Assembly: GCF_022581195.2 (NCBI RefSeq)
Contig: NC_061475.1
Location: forward strand, 2,294,001-2,358,000
DNA length: 64,000 nucleotides
Direction of reading: 5' to 3'
Origin: Helicoverpa zea
Taxonomy: Eukaryota > Arthropoda > Insecta > Lepidoptera > Noctuidae
The notes beneath the pieces were generated by a model. The model saw only the letters and a list, made by a program, of their open reading frames with translations, did not search any database and was not told the origin of the DNA. Positions 25,701 through 34,360 of this stretch are shown piece by piece (position 1 is the stretch's first letter; the number at the start of each line of letters is the position of its first letter). The position numbers and the translations under genes were made by a program.

Positions 25701-26819
25701 ACCTACTATAATTATTCCAAACTTTCCGCTTCGCAAACTATACTAACTATATATATGTCATAAAGAGGAAACATTTTTTGTCCGTTTGTTTGTACCCAAA
25801 AGGCTCCGCCCCTACTGAACTGATTTAAAAAATTATTTCAATGTTGGGGCGCTACACTCTTCCCGAGTAACATAGGCTATATTTTATCCCGATACGGGCA
25901 GTAAGTAGTTGACACGGGACGAGGGTGAAGCCGCAAAACGGCTAGTTAAGGAAAAGGCTAAGAGCCTACAATGAAATGTCTATGGTTGCATTATGTAAAT
26001 TATGTGTGAACTCTAGTTGGTCCCGCGGTTTCACCCACCGAGAAAACCACTTTCCGCTACTGGGTTAAAAGTAGCCTATGTCACGTTTTTTGTTCGTGCC
26101 TTAAGAAATCGGTTCAGTAGTTTAGCCGTGAGAGACAGACGGACAAAGGTAGGTTCTTTCACCCATAGTATACCTAATATTAATAGGGATTGGGAATGAG
26201 CCTGTATAATAAATATCTTCCCTAATTTTTAAAAGAGAGTTACAGGAATATTTTTCTGCTTTCTTTTTTATTCAATTTACCTATATGCAAGTTCGTTCAT
26301 TCAGTTTTAGGTAAATACCACTAGAACAGGTGCTGAAATAAGCAGCATTTTTCAGCTAAAATTCAGGGTTACCTGCTGAAAAGTTTCTGTTGAGAATTTT
26401 GAATATTATTCTTTAGTTAGTTTATATGTTATCATGCATGTCTTGAATGCAGATTTATTACTTAAATCTTTATTTTTATTTCATAGGTAAGTAATATAAT
26501 ATCTACAGGTATACCTAATATCTACAGGCCTACTTACTTACTTACTTGTAATTTGTACCTAAGTCTTAATAATTTTTATTTTAGTTGTCCGTTTATTTAG
26601 GTATTAAATTATTATCATAGAATTATTATTCAAGTGGACACGGCCCTATGTTTCATAGCCTTTTGATGGAATCAGCTGATTTATAATTCAAAAATACGTA
26701 TTAGGCATTATGATTGATGTCTTATATATTTAAAAAAAATACATACCTGGTTGTCTATCCGTATGACCGAGTATATTATCAATAGTGTAGGCTGCACCCC
26801 GGCGACCCGCTTCCGACAT
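7539..26819 (-). CDS. hbn: homeobrain, paired-like homeobox transcription factor (6 exons, 262 aa)
   Basis: Nuclear sequence-specific DNA-binding protein; in insects homeobrain is expressed in the developing anterior brain (family knowledge). Coding exons on the minus strand: 26819-26747, 22570-22422, 21706-21569, 13883-13796, 9459-9315, 7734-7539, all with GT/AG borders and matching phases (789 nt with stop). Visible parts: octapeptide YTIDNILG at residues 11-18; an acidic, His/Glu-rich linker at about 40-65; homeodomain at 75-134 with [15 protein letters not shown] and Gln at homeodomain position 50; a Gly/Trp-rich stretch then [19 protein letters not shown] (exon 5); and a Pro/Ser-rich tail with an OAR-like piece [15 protein letters not shown]. 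The homeodomain start [19 protein letters not shown] and the octapeptide favour Hbn over Arx, Rx or Otp. The ATG is the first in exon 1 and lies just downstream of a good promoter. Exon 5 lies at the head of a tandem array. Family assignment is from memory. Confidence 0.88.
8178..8247 (-). CDS. hbn: possible alternative hbn exon 5 from the most distal array unit
   Basis: The last unit of the array carries the same coding end ([14 protein letters not shown]...FRALLH) and the same donor. Just before it lies tgcttccttacatgag, a usable though weak acceptor. A 70-nt exon from that AG has phase 1 in and phase 2 out, exactly as exon 5, so exon 4 to this unit to exon 6 stays open. No transcript evidence; it could equally be intron. 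Confidence 0.25.
9315..9459 (-). CDS. hbn: hbn exon 5, first unit of a tandem exon array
   Basis: 145 nt, phase 1 in and phase 2 out. Acceptor ctttgttacag, donor CATAG/gtaatt. Codes for [15 protein letters not shown], a short Leu/Gly/Ala stretch and [19 protein letters not shown]. It joins in frame to exon 6, giving ...[10 protein letters not shown]. If unspliced, the frame meets TAA at once after the donor. This is the only unit with a clear acceptor of its own. The exon is inferred from phase fit and composition rather than recognised from a known homologue. Confidence 0.72.
10968..11891. mobile_element. Tc1/mariner-like element relic with TA target duplication
   Basis: Terminal inverted repeats of roughly 35 bp (tagttcggccgttcagagaa at the left, the reverse complement at the right) flanked by TA at 10966-10967 and 11892-11893. 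The 924-bp interior carries a C-terminal transposase fragment on the minus strand. The right-hand 170 bp match the interior of the 227-bp MITEs at 43318 and 52397, which are internal deletion derivatives. It lies in hbn intron 4. Confidence 0.8.
11264..11641 (-). pseudogene. transposase C-terminal fragment, IS630/Tc1/mariner type
   Basis: 125-residue open frame inside the inverted-repeat element. The part [18 protein letters not shown] matches the conserved end of DDE-type Tc1/mariner transposases, where the last catalytic Glu sits in a P-I-E-like context (here AIEL). The helix-turn-helix DNA-binding part and the first two catalytic Asp residues are missing, so it cannot be an active enzyme. 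It ends in an acidic Asp/Glu/Ser tail. Confidence 0.7.
13190..13290. promoter_or_regulatory. repeated TCGGTAAAC motifs in hbn intron 4
   Basis: The string atcggtaaac occurs at about 13193-13202 and 13214-13223, the second as a forkhead-like GTAAACA. A ccaattacgtg homeodomain-type site lies nearby at about 13259. The local base composition is richer in GC than its surroundings. Candidate enhancer, inferred. Confidence 0.2.
13796..13883 (-). CDS. hbn: hbn exon 4, homeodomain recognition helix
   Basis: 88 nt, phase 0 in and phase 1 out. Codes for [20 protein letters not shown] and then FMHHDH. The invariant Asn51 and Gln50 of a Q50 paired-like homeodomain are present. Donor gtaagag follows at 13795. 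Confidence 0.92.
16210..16410. promoter_or_regulatory. TAAT-rich stretch, candidate homeodomain-bound enhancer
   Basis: Within 200 bp there are ctaattacg, cttaattt, ggtaattagg and gctaattgcc in an otherwise less AT-skewed stretch of hbn intron 3. These are core homeodomain sites. Candidate regulatory module only. Confidence 0.2.
17460..17515. promoter_or_regulatory. cluster of CRE-like sites (TGACGTCA)
   Basis: Two perfect palindromic TGACGTCA sites (17463-17470 and 17484-17491) and a TGACGTAAG half-type site (about 17508-17516) within 55 bp inside hbn intron 3. These match CREB/ATF-type bZIP sites. A role as an hbn enhancer is inference. Confidence 0.35.
18411..19975 (+). mobile_element. 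Helitron-like element with internal 524-bp tandem duplication
   Basis: Starts ccttactaatattataaatc, has the lepidopteran-type central part (actactgaaccgattgcttt) and ends ggcgaagccgcgggcgg...CTAG, with CTAG at 19972-19975. Two near-identical units (from 18411 and 18935) each hold two related subunits of about 130 bp (tatattgcaaacgaatat...). A catcc microsatellite precedes it. The repeated 64-codon minus-strand frames here are by-products. Confidence 0.6.
19790..19930 (+). promoter_or_regulatory. promoter-like stretch inside the Helitron-like element
   Basis: GC-rich start, then ggtatataaaaggcc (TATA box, about 19834-19848), then tttagtcagtaagag (arthropod initiator TCAGT, about 19877) about 30 bp on, then a hairpin around ccgctgctaacccacagcgg. 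Spacing fits a Pol II core promoter. Whether it drives anything is unknown. Confidence 0.4.
19976..20154 (+). mobile_element. short Helitron-like element abutting the previous one
   Basis: tattataaacgtgaatgttt ... cgcgggcgaagccactggcgg and CTAG end. It begins where the previous element ends, a head-to-tail arrangement. Confidence 0.55.
20434..20567 (+). repeat. SINE-like copy in hbn intron 3
   Basis: Has accaaggggtattgggtttc, cagataggcagtcgctcct and agccgaccccaacatagttg. Confidence 0.8.
21316..21457 (+). repeat. interspersed repeat, copy 1
   Basis: Shares atagtgagtgcgcctgtgtc, gtgcactataatatgtcctg and agccgataatcggct with the copy at 39655. Confidence 0.7.
21569..21706 (-). CDS. hbn: hbn exon 3, homeodomain helices 1-2
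   Basis: 138 nt, phase 0 at both ends. Codes for homeodomain positions 1-46, from [20 protein letters not shown] to LSEARVQ. The intron between positions 46 and 47 is the usual site in paired-like homeobox genes. Donor gtaag, acceptor taagcag. Confidence 0.92.
21972..22172. mobile_element. MITE-like element in hbn intron 2
   Basis: Inverted pair cgactaacgacatgtatgac and gggtcatacatgacattagt. Interior has tttaacggtttcaaacaatt, as in the other family members. Confidence 0.55.
22422..22570 (-). CDS. hbn: hbn exon 2, acidic His/Glu linker
   Basis: 149 nt, phase 1 in and phase 0 out. Acceptor ccaacag, donor gtaact. Codes for a low-complexity linker rich in Glu, His and Ser (for example [14 protein letters not shown]) ending in GRPRK just before the homeodomain. 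The plus-strand reading of the same bases is a Cys/Ser-rich shadow. Confidence 0.85.
25135..25205 (+). repeat. LINE 3'-tail-like fragment
   Basis: Reads ggttaaggatatctggaaga and gatcgctgttagcgacaag, the hairpin-like end common to insect LINE 3' tails. Confidence 0.5.
25750..25945 (+). mobile_element. short Helitron-like element, diverged
   Basis: Has ttgtccgtttgtttgtaccc, ataggctatattttatcccg and an aaaacggctag end. Another, reversed, copy lies at 26012-26185. Confidence 0.5.
26012..26185 (-). mobile_element. short Helitron-like element, reversed
   Basis: Minus orientation: begins at ctagttggtcccgcggtttc, contains aaaagtagcctatgtcacg and ggttcagtagtttagccgtg. The 60-codon plus-strand frame here is a by-product. 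Confidence 0.5.
26747..26819 (-). CDS. hbn: hbn exon 1, start codon and octapeptide
   Basis: Start codon at 26819-26817. Codes for 24 residues plus one base, including the repressor-type octapeptide YTIDNILG that paired-like factors use to bind Groucho-type co-repressors. Donor gtatgt follows at 26746. Exon ends in phase 1. Confidence 0.85.
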
Positions 26820-27054
26820 CACGACACAACACTTCACTTTCTAACAGTACATTCAATAAAAACTTAATTATTTGAACAAAAACTCCACTAAACATTAAAC
26901 AATTAATTAAATAATTTATTTCGCGACAAACGACGTAAATAGTTACAGCGATTCATGCGACCGCGACTTTATGTCGCAAATTGCAAACTTTGACTGACGA
27001 TTTACTGAATCGCTCCACCATAGCTTCCGTAAAGCTCAATTTTAGACTGAACCC

Positions 27055-27145
27055 TCAAAAAATATCTATCTCTTTCACACGCATTAAAGTTTATATACTG
27101 TCGTTTCATATTTAGACTCCGCCCCTTCGCTCTGATTGGTCGGTG
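27055..27145 (-). promoter_or_regulatory. hbn: hbn core promoter: CCAAT box, GC box, TATA box
   Basis: Read on the minus strand, in order: gaccaatcagag (CCAAT box, about 27142-27130), ggggcgg (GC box, about 27125-27119) and gtatataaac (TATA box, about 27098-27089). Spacing suits Pol II initiation near 27060-27070, giving a 5' UTR of about 245 nt before the ATG at 26819. Two arthropod initiator-like TCAGT motifs follow further downstream, within the putative UTR. The start site itself is inferred. Confidence 0.6.
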
Positions 27146-27661
27146 TAATAAGTTAAGGGCTATGAATGGATTAGGTTTGAGTGTCACGCGACGATTCAAG
27201 AATTATAGTCGTTCGCTCCGATGTACACAACGACGATTATAATCGGCGATTTATTTCGAAACAATAGGATTGTTAATTAAATGGATATGATTGTTTTATA
27301 TGTTTTAATGTAATTTTGATTATGGGTCATAACTGTAAAAGTATTTTGACTGAGTAGATCTGTATAGTTTCAAGCGAAACATGTCTGTAGGTAGGTACCT
27401 ATGTAATTTTTCGTTTATTTAGGTATCTTGAGTATCAGAATTACAAAGTTTTTTTTAGAGAATGATATTCAGAAACAGAAAAATACTTTTGAAAAGTTTG
27501 TGACTCTAGGTTATCGTTCGGCTTTCTTGTTTATTTTGCTACCAACTTCTAGAGTGCTATTTCTCTCTTCTTAGAAGTCGGTTTCGGTCGGTACAATTGA
27601 CGCAAATCGTCATTTATACAATTTAAGACACAAATTAAAAGAAATATAACATCCCCATTTA

Positions 27662-28562
27662 GGGTAGACTGGGTACAGTTGTGCCAATTTTCGTTTGATC
27701 ACCAATAATTTTGTTATTTTACTAATTAGCTCGCAGAAAAGGAACTTGTATCGCAATTTAGACATTTGTGTACGTAAAAACACTAATATATTGTTCCTTA
27801 ATACTATGGTTTACCCATAAGATCGATAAAAAAAAAAATGGGAAAGTGTCACAACCGGCCACATACCAAGGGCGGTTGTGACATGCATAAACATATATCA
27901 AAATGGTCTATAATATCTTTTATTGTAGAAATGTTTAACATAATAAGCTTACAAACATAGTTTTAACAATCAACAAAAAACATTTACTGTGTTAAAACTT
28001 GTAGCTGTAGAAAGGCTTGTAGCTTGAGCTACACGTACGAAATCCCTTGCTTCACTTCTTCATCTTTATATTTTTTGATATCACACTGCACTCTTTCGGT
28101 CTTCCACAAACGTATTCTGGACATCTAAAAGCAAAAAATAATAATATGAGATTTATTATATGTATAGATATTCGACACAACCGTACCCAAAAAAATTGTC
28201 ACAACCGTACCCAACGCATCATTTTGAAAACAAAAAATCGCCATGATCTTGCCAAATACTTTACGTAAAATGAAATCACTTGTAATTAAATGTTAATGTT
28301 CAACATTTAAAGAAAAAAATAACAAGATAATCTTTATGTATAAAAATAACAGTAATTAGGAAAAGAAATCGAACAAAAATACTTACTTTTGATTGTTGAA
28401 AAGCAATGTGGGCTCCTGCTTACGTTAACGTCCTGCGCTGGCTAACGCAATATTGGGGAACGTGTTTAGGCTTGTGAGCCACGTCTTTCTCCCTCACACC
28501 CTCCCCCGTATTACGTATAGTTTCGTTACAATTGCGACTGTCACTACCGTACCCAGTTTACC
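27662..28562. mobile_element. 901-bp inverted-repeat element with TA flanks
   Basis: Ends gggtagactgggtacagttg and (reversed) ggtaaactgggtacggtagt, each flanked by TA. Interior has a hairpin gtcacaaccggcc...ggcggttgtgac (27848-27882) and further gtcacaaccgtaccc motifs. The open frame at 28047-28268 is unrecognised. Non-autonomous DNA transposon, family unknown. Confidence 0.6.
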
Positions 28563-28920
28563 TACTTAAGTAGGTAGAAGGTCTTGATTTACTACACCGC
28601 TTTTTAGAGATTCTAAAAATCGAAGTGCCTTATAATTACTTACTTCGTACCAGACAGACACATAAAGAACTGATTTTATATAACATACTTACCTAACTTA
28701 ATTTATAATTTGACCTATAAGATTCGAAACTCTAACAACCCCACAGTAGGTAGGTACTTATTTCTAACTGGTCTAAAAAATAGCATGATTCCAGCTCACC
28801 CTTGACCGTTTTCATCAAATTACACGAACAATAAATGAACATCTTTTAAGCGATTTAGCACACGTAAAATAAAATAATAGGCTACCATTAGAGGTCTCTC
28901 AAAGGCATTCGCTAATAGTC

Positions 28921-29410
28921 GGAAATAAATTTGACGTTTCTGTAAGGCACTTTGAGCGCATTCCGGCTCATTTGACGAGACGGTGGACTGATTCGCTTAT
29001 TACATTAAACATCAGGCCCTTGGAGATTTTGTCAATTGCGTATTTTTATAAATTATGTTGAGTAGCTTTTGCTTGTCTGAAATTGGCTGGTGGTGACTAA
29101 AGTAGGTAGGTAAGGTCGTTTGATTAAATTTTTGAAGTTTCTTCTCGTAACTATTCTGTTCTGAGGAATTACGAGTTGCATAGAACCAACAGAAAATTAT
29201 GATGAAAAATATGATAGGTATATGATTGTGAAGGAAATAAATTTGACGTTTCTGTGAGGCACTTTGAGCGCGTTCCAGCTCATTTGACGTGACGGTAAAC
29301 TGATTTGCTTATTAGGTACATTAAACATCAGGCAATTTGTCAATTGCGTATTTTTGTAAATTAAGTATGTTGAGTAGCTTTTGCTTGTCTGAAATTGGTT
29401 GGTAGTGACT
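28921..29410. repeat. duplicated block of about 180 bp upstream of hbn
   Basis: Copies at 28921-29098 and 29233-29410 share ggaaataaatttgacgtttc, gaggcactttgagcgc and gttgagtagcttttgcttgt. About 1.8 kb upstream of the hbn promoter. No transposon ends seen. Open frames here are by-products. Confidence 0.75.
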
Positions 29411-31092
29411 GCAAAACTGTCAAAAACGAATGTTAGGAGAATTTGTTTGTTTGCTAATCTCGGGAGCATTTTTGAATCAATCAAAAAAACCTCTTTCGGT
29501 GTTAGATAGCCCGTTCATCAAGTTAAGCCATTGGCTTATTTTTATGCGATATTTTTGTAGGCAGAATAAGGTTAGCATAGGTATGTAGGTACCTATTCTA
29601 AGATATCAATAGGCAGCTTACCTGAGTAAGGTACCTACGCTATAAGTATTACCACAGATTATATAATTTATAGATTCTACAAATCTTAGATCGCTTAACT
29701 CAGTTTCACACGAAGATTTTGAGAAGACTTCGAGCACTTTGGGTCAAACCTGCTCATCCTACATCTTATTCCAGATTTCAATCTAAGTAATATCTCCAAA
29801 AAGAATTTCGTCTAAACAGTATTAGCCTTTTTACCATGAAACGGTGGCACGAGTCGCTCTCGGATTTATAACATTATAATGAATTACTAAATCGCGATTA
29901 TGACATAGGTAGGTACTTAATCGCAAGAAAACAATAGGATCGTAACTAAAGAAAGGGGATTAGCAAAAAACAAATGAAAGTTAAGAACTTTTTTAACTTT
30001 ACTTTCTAACAACGAAGATAAAGGTACAGGGCTGAGGGCTTTTTTTTCTTGTGACGTCATTATTTATTACTTAAGAATTTTACAACCTTGTGAAGTTGTG
30101 ACATCAGAAGCAATTCTTGAACTCAAATTAATACAATAGATATTTACTTATTGGTTTCTTAAAAAAACAAAATAACCGTCGTAAGCATCTATCTATTTTT
30201 CTGATTTGTTTAAATACCTAGTAGGTATACCTACCTACCAAAGACTACTAAGTAAACTTATATACCTAAACGTATCAACCTATTTAATGAAATAGGTTGC
30301 GCTTACTAAAATTAACTTTTAAACTTTGAATTCGGTTGAAACTGGCAGGTAGGTACCTACCTGCCCAACTGAATTACTGGGCGAGGAGGGTTGATCCGAT
30401 AGGTAATGTTCCACCAAGAAAAAGGCAACAAAACTTGTAAAACATTGTATTTTGGGCACAATTTTTCGGCTCTAGAATTAGAAATACTTACCTACTTAGA
30501 AAAAGTTCATTTGTAAAGATGATTACAGTAGGACTTAGATAAGAACTCTACAGTTTGGTCGCTTGGTTTAAATATATTGTTATTGTTTTTTTTCGTAAAT
30601 GTTAGGTATGTTCCTTTATGGTTTTTTTTCTTCCAAAAGAATATGATCATGCTCAGTCGGGAGCCAGAAAGTCTGACAAACAGTCTTGTAATATGTTTCG
30701 TAAAAACAAAAGTAATGTCTTTGGAAACTTGGGTAAGTAGGTATTGTAGGTATACTGTATTTCTTCTTACCCTACTCAATTATACCCAACCTCACGCTCA
30801 CCATTCGTCGCATCAGTAACATTACAAGGTCCTAGTTAACATCAAAGAGACACATAATAGGTTGCAAACAAAGACTCAGTCGGTAAGTGGGACCATTGCT
30901 GCGTAACTAATCTCTTGGTTCCTTCCTTCCGTCGCGAGGGCACTGCGGAGTGGATAAATCGCTCAATTCCTGTACTCTGGGCTTGTGATGGGTAGGTATT
31001 ATGTAACTAGTTTTGTGGATGATAATTAAGGGTTGTTTGGTTTTTTATCGTGTAATTATACAGAAAAACCAAGTGGCAAACGGCTATACTTA

Positions 31093-32432
31093 GGGGAGAT
31101 GTTCCTAAAACGGGTACCCCTCCTAAAACGGGTAGGCCTTGCCATTCGAATATTATAGATCTTAGTGTGAACCTGTGAGTGTAGAGTGGCGCACTACCCC
31201 CCTGCCGATCACGGTCAGTCGGCTCGCGCACCTGGAGCGAGCGTGTTCAAGGTAAGACGTAAAAAAAGTTTTCTGCTGAACTTATTAAAAAAAATCGAAT
31301 TATGCTAGTGCTAACTACTCAAATATGGTGTAAGATATGGTTTTCGTAGTTTTGTATTATCATTTTGCATGTTATATGCTTATTAATTGTGAATAATTAG
31401 TGGTCTCCTTGTTTACTATTTTATGGTTAAGGTAGTTGAAATTTAAAACGTGCTTTTGGGCAAAACGGGTAGGGGCATAACGGGTGACTATCCGATTTGC
31501 CCTGGAATAATTTATGATATGTATTAAGCTGACCAGTGCCATTATTTATCTGACTCAAATGTAAAAAATACCTAATTTGTTTTTTTTTTTTGTTTTTTTT
31601 TAATTGGGTGAATAAATATAAAAGAAAAACTTTAAATGCTTCGTGGGATGTGGAAGTTATGAAACTGGACCGCAACCTCTTGACGAAGCTATAAGTCCAC
31701 CTCATACTCCAACACCAGTAGGCCAGTATATTGAAGAACTTCCAACACCATGCAAGACTATAACGGCAGAAACACAAATTCTTAAGGATTTTATAACACC
31801 ATGCAAGACTCCATCACAAACTACAATCCTTCTTCAACCTGAGGATCATCATGTAACACCAATAAAATAAGGGGCACTTCCTCAATTGATCCCACAGAAA
31901 GCTAATCGAAGACAAAGAAAGCCACAGAGAGCTGAAGAACAGGAACAGCGTGAAAAAGTTTTTTTTTTTTTTTTTCTTTGATTTTTAACAAAATTATCTG
32001 TTGGTAGCATTATAATTTCAAATGTAACATTTAATGACGTAAAAGAGTAATCTAGACTGATCAAAATAAGACAACTGTTTAACATAATTAAGGAGACTAA
32101 TTAACAATAAAGATTTCCTGGATAATAGGAGGCTAAGATATTTTTTTTAAATGTTTTTTAATTCATTTATCACATATATTCATTCATTACCTGCTTTGCC
32201 CAAAGGCTTTACCCGTTTTAGGTCCCCCACTAGGGCAAAGCGGGTATTTCGAAGGGGTTTATCTTTTTTGATTTTTTTCAGAATATTGAAGAAGATTACT
32301 AAGACTATCTTATGTTTTCCAAAGTTTATTATATAAACAACTCTATGAGTACAAATACAAGTTGCATGTAATGTTCTTGGTTATTTTATTTAACATCTTT
32401 CGTTAGCTTACCCGTTTTGGGAACATCTCCCC
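31093..32432. mobile_element. 1340-bp inverted-repeat element with TA flanks and AAACGGGTA motifs
   Basis: Ends ggggagatgttcctaaaacg and its near-exact partner at the right, flanked by TA. The motif aaacgggta or its reverse recurs at least five times (31109, 31126, 31462, 32213, 32411 regions), like transposase binding sites. A central open frame is described separately. Confidence 0.65.
31643..31870 (+). pseudogene. protein fragment inside the 31093 element
   Basis: Reads MGCGSYETGPQPLDEAISPP, then TPTPVGQYIEELPTPCKTIT and FITPCKTPSQ. The repeated TPCKT and the Pro-rich composition look like the C-terminal tail of a pogo-type transposase, but I cannot confirm that. It has no catalytic core and is probably a relic; after the stop at 31870 the same frame continues with basic codons. 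Confidence 0.4.
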
Positions 32433-33029
32433 TACCTACTATACCTACATATTGTGAAAGCGCTTAAAATACCGGATAGTGAATTCTATTTTCAGGATAA
32501 GGAATAATATGGGGATAGATAAGCCCAATTTATTATATGTAGACATGTAGGTAGGTATGCCTAGCTGTTTCCTGTACCTACCTCCTCCTAATTTTTATGT
32601 GTGCTCTGCGCAGTATGTTTTCTACCATACGTCTGACGTCATCTCGCTAGTGACCGTCTTGTCCTTCTCAAAATCCATTCATCCTTTTGTTCTCAAAATC
32701 CAGTCCCCTTCCCTTCTATATCCGCCCTTTCATTCTCTTTAGTGCCGTGATGTGCAGTTGGCGCCAAATAACTTTGTATATCTGAAGTTAGCCATTTGAC
32801 GCCTCACGCATACGCAGTAGGTAGTGTTTTATTCTTATTAAAGAACAGTGGCCATTTATTTCGCAGTAGATGTTTTTTTTTATATAAGTTAGTTTTTTTT
32901 GTCTGTAGTATTCAGGATTCAATAGTTTATCTTTCGTAGTGAATAAAATGTGTCTTATTTGTTTCTTCTTCTATACGACCAATGCGAATAAGGACTCAAA
33001 TGGCTAGCTTCATAAATGCAAATTTACTT

Positions 33030-33310
33030 GGCACGAGCTATTGTTTATTTATTTATTTATTTATTGTTTTATTTATTTATTGCTTAGAAGGTACATTTTA
33101 CATTATAAAAAATATAAAATGTCCAACAAAACTGTATACACAGTTTATCTGTTGGATCAGATTTCTAAACTATTGACTTACTATTATAGGTTCTATTAAG
33201 TTAAGTTTACAATAATAATAAAATTAATATATATATATATATTAGTATTATATTATATATATATTAGTATTATATATGTAATATTAGTATTATATATGTT
33301 AAGTTATATA
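33030..33310. repeat. (ATTT)n and TA-rich low-complexity tract
   Basis: tttatttatttatttatt at about 33047-33064, then a tatatat/attagtattat tract to about 33300. Confidence 0.8.
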
Positions 33311-33799
33311 AGTAGTATTAGGAGGTTAATATTAAGTACGTAAGTATGAAAATCAAAGATTAGATAGATATAATCGGAGTATAGATATAGCATAAGTAAG
33401 AAAAGTAGTCGGTAGTTAGATAGTTGTTATACTTAGATTTGAAACTGATAAATAAAACCAGTCATTTTTATAAAACCTGTATGTTTATTTCATTATGAAC
33501 AATGACATTATAGAGTACATTCGTACTTACAACTTATAAAATTATCGATAACCAATAAAATTCGCTACATTTATAACAACACAATTATTATATATTTTAG
33601 ATTATAAACAAATATTTCTACAGGATAATACAAAATATGTATAATACATTTTTATACATACTTAGCTACCTACAAGGAAAACCTTTAAAAACGTAATAAA
33701 TAAATTGTCTTGATATTGAAGAAAAAACAGAATCAATCTATTGTAGTTCATCATACATTATTTTACTACATTTTATTAGCCAATAGTGAGTATAAAAGA

Positions 33800-33945
33800 T
33801 GTTACTACCCGTGCCGATAAAGAATGGGATTAGAAATCGCGACAGCTGTATTTACCTCTCGCTCATACACTATAGCACATGAGCGAGAGGTAAATACAGC
33901 TGTAGCGATTTCTAATCCCATTCTTTATTGGCAAGGGTTGTAATA
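33800..33945. mobile_element. near-perfect hairpin element, about 55-bp arms
   Basis: Left arm ataaagaatgggattagaaa, tcgc, acagctgtatttacctctcg, ctcat; right arm is the exact reverse of most of this; loop of about 12 bp at 33867-33879. One arm mismatch near 33841. Either a short MITE or a hairpin RNA source; sequence alone cannot tell. Confidence 0.65.
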
Positions 33946-34192
33946 ATATTATGTTAATCAAATAACATGTCTATGGAAGTATAAAATTGAAAATAACATG
34001 AAAAGTTTTATAAACATTTATGTCTCCAAGTCGGGTAAGAAAATGCGACAAAAAAACTGTATTTAGACCAACGAATATGTTATAGTATATAGGTTTTATA
34101 CACATGTACTAATTTAAATATGTAATTATAGATGGCTACATATACAATGCAACTACAAACTAGAAAGTACAGTCAACCACAAAAATCCATGA

Positions 34193-34360
34193 ACACAATC
34201 AAAATTACAAAATGCACTATCAACCAATGACATTTATGACCCACGTAAGCAAACTTTCGTAGAGAGACAAAAATATAAATAAGATAGAAATTGCATGCAA
34301 AAGTTTTCTTTATTGTTTTGACAGTTTCAAACGATTTTTCGAAAATCTCCCATACGTAAT
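34193..34360. mobile_element. MITE-like element, third family member
   Basis: Begins ctatcaaccaatgacattta and has gacagtttcaaacgattttt; the right end is worn. The 72-codon minus frame here is a by-product. Confidence 0.45.

Larger units (their letters stand above)
22571..26746 (-). other. hbn intron 1
   Basis: About 4.2 kb. Holds no exon I can support. It contains a LINE-like 3' tail (about 25135-25200) and two Helitron-like short elements in opposite orientation (about 25750-25945 plus, 26012-26185 minus). The remainder is AT-rich unique-looking sequence. Confidence 0.6.
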
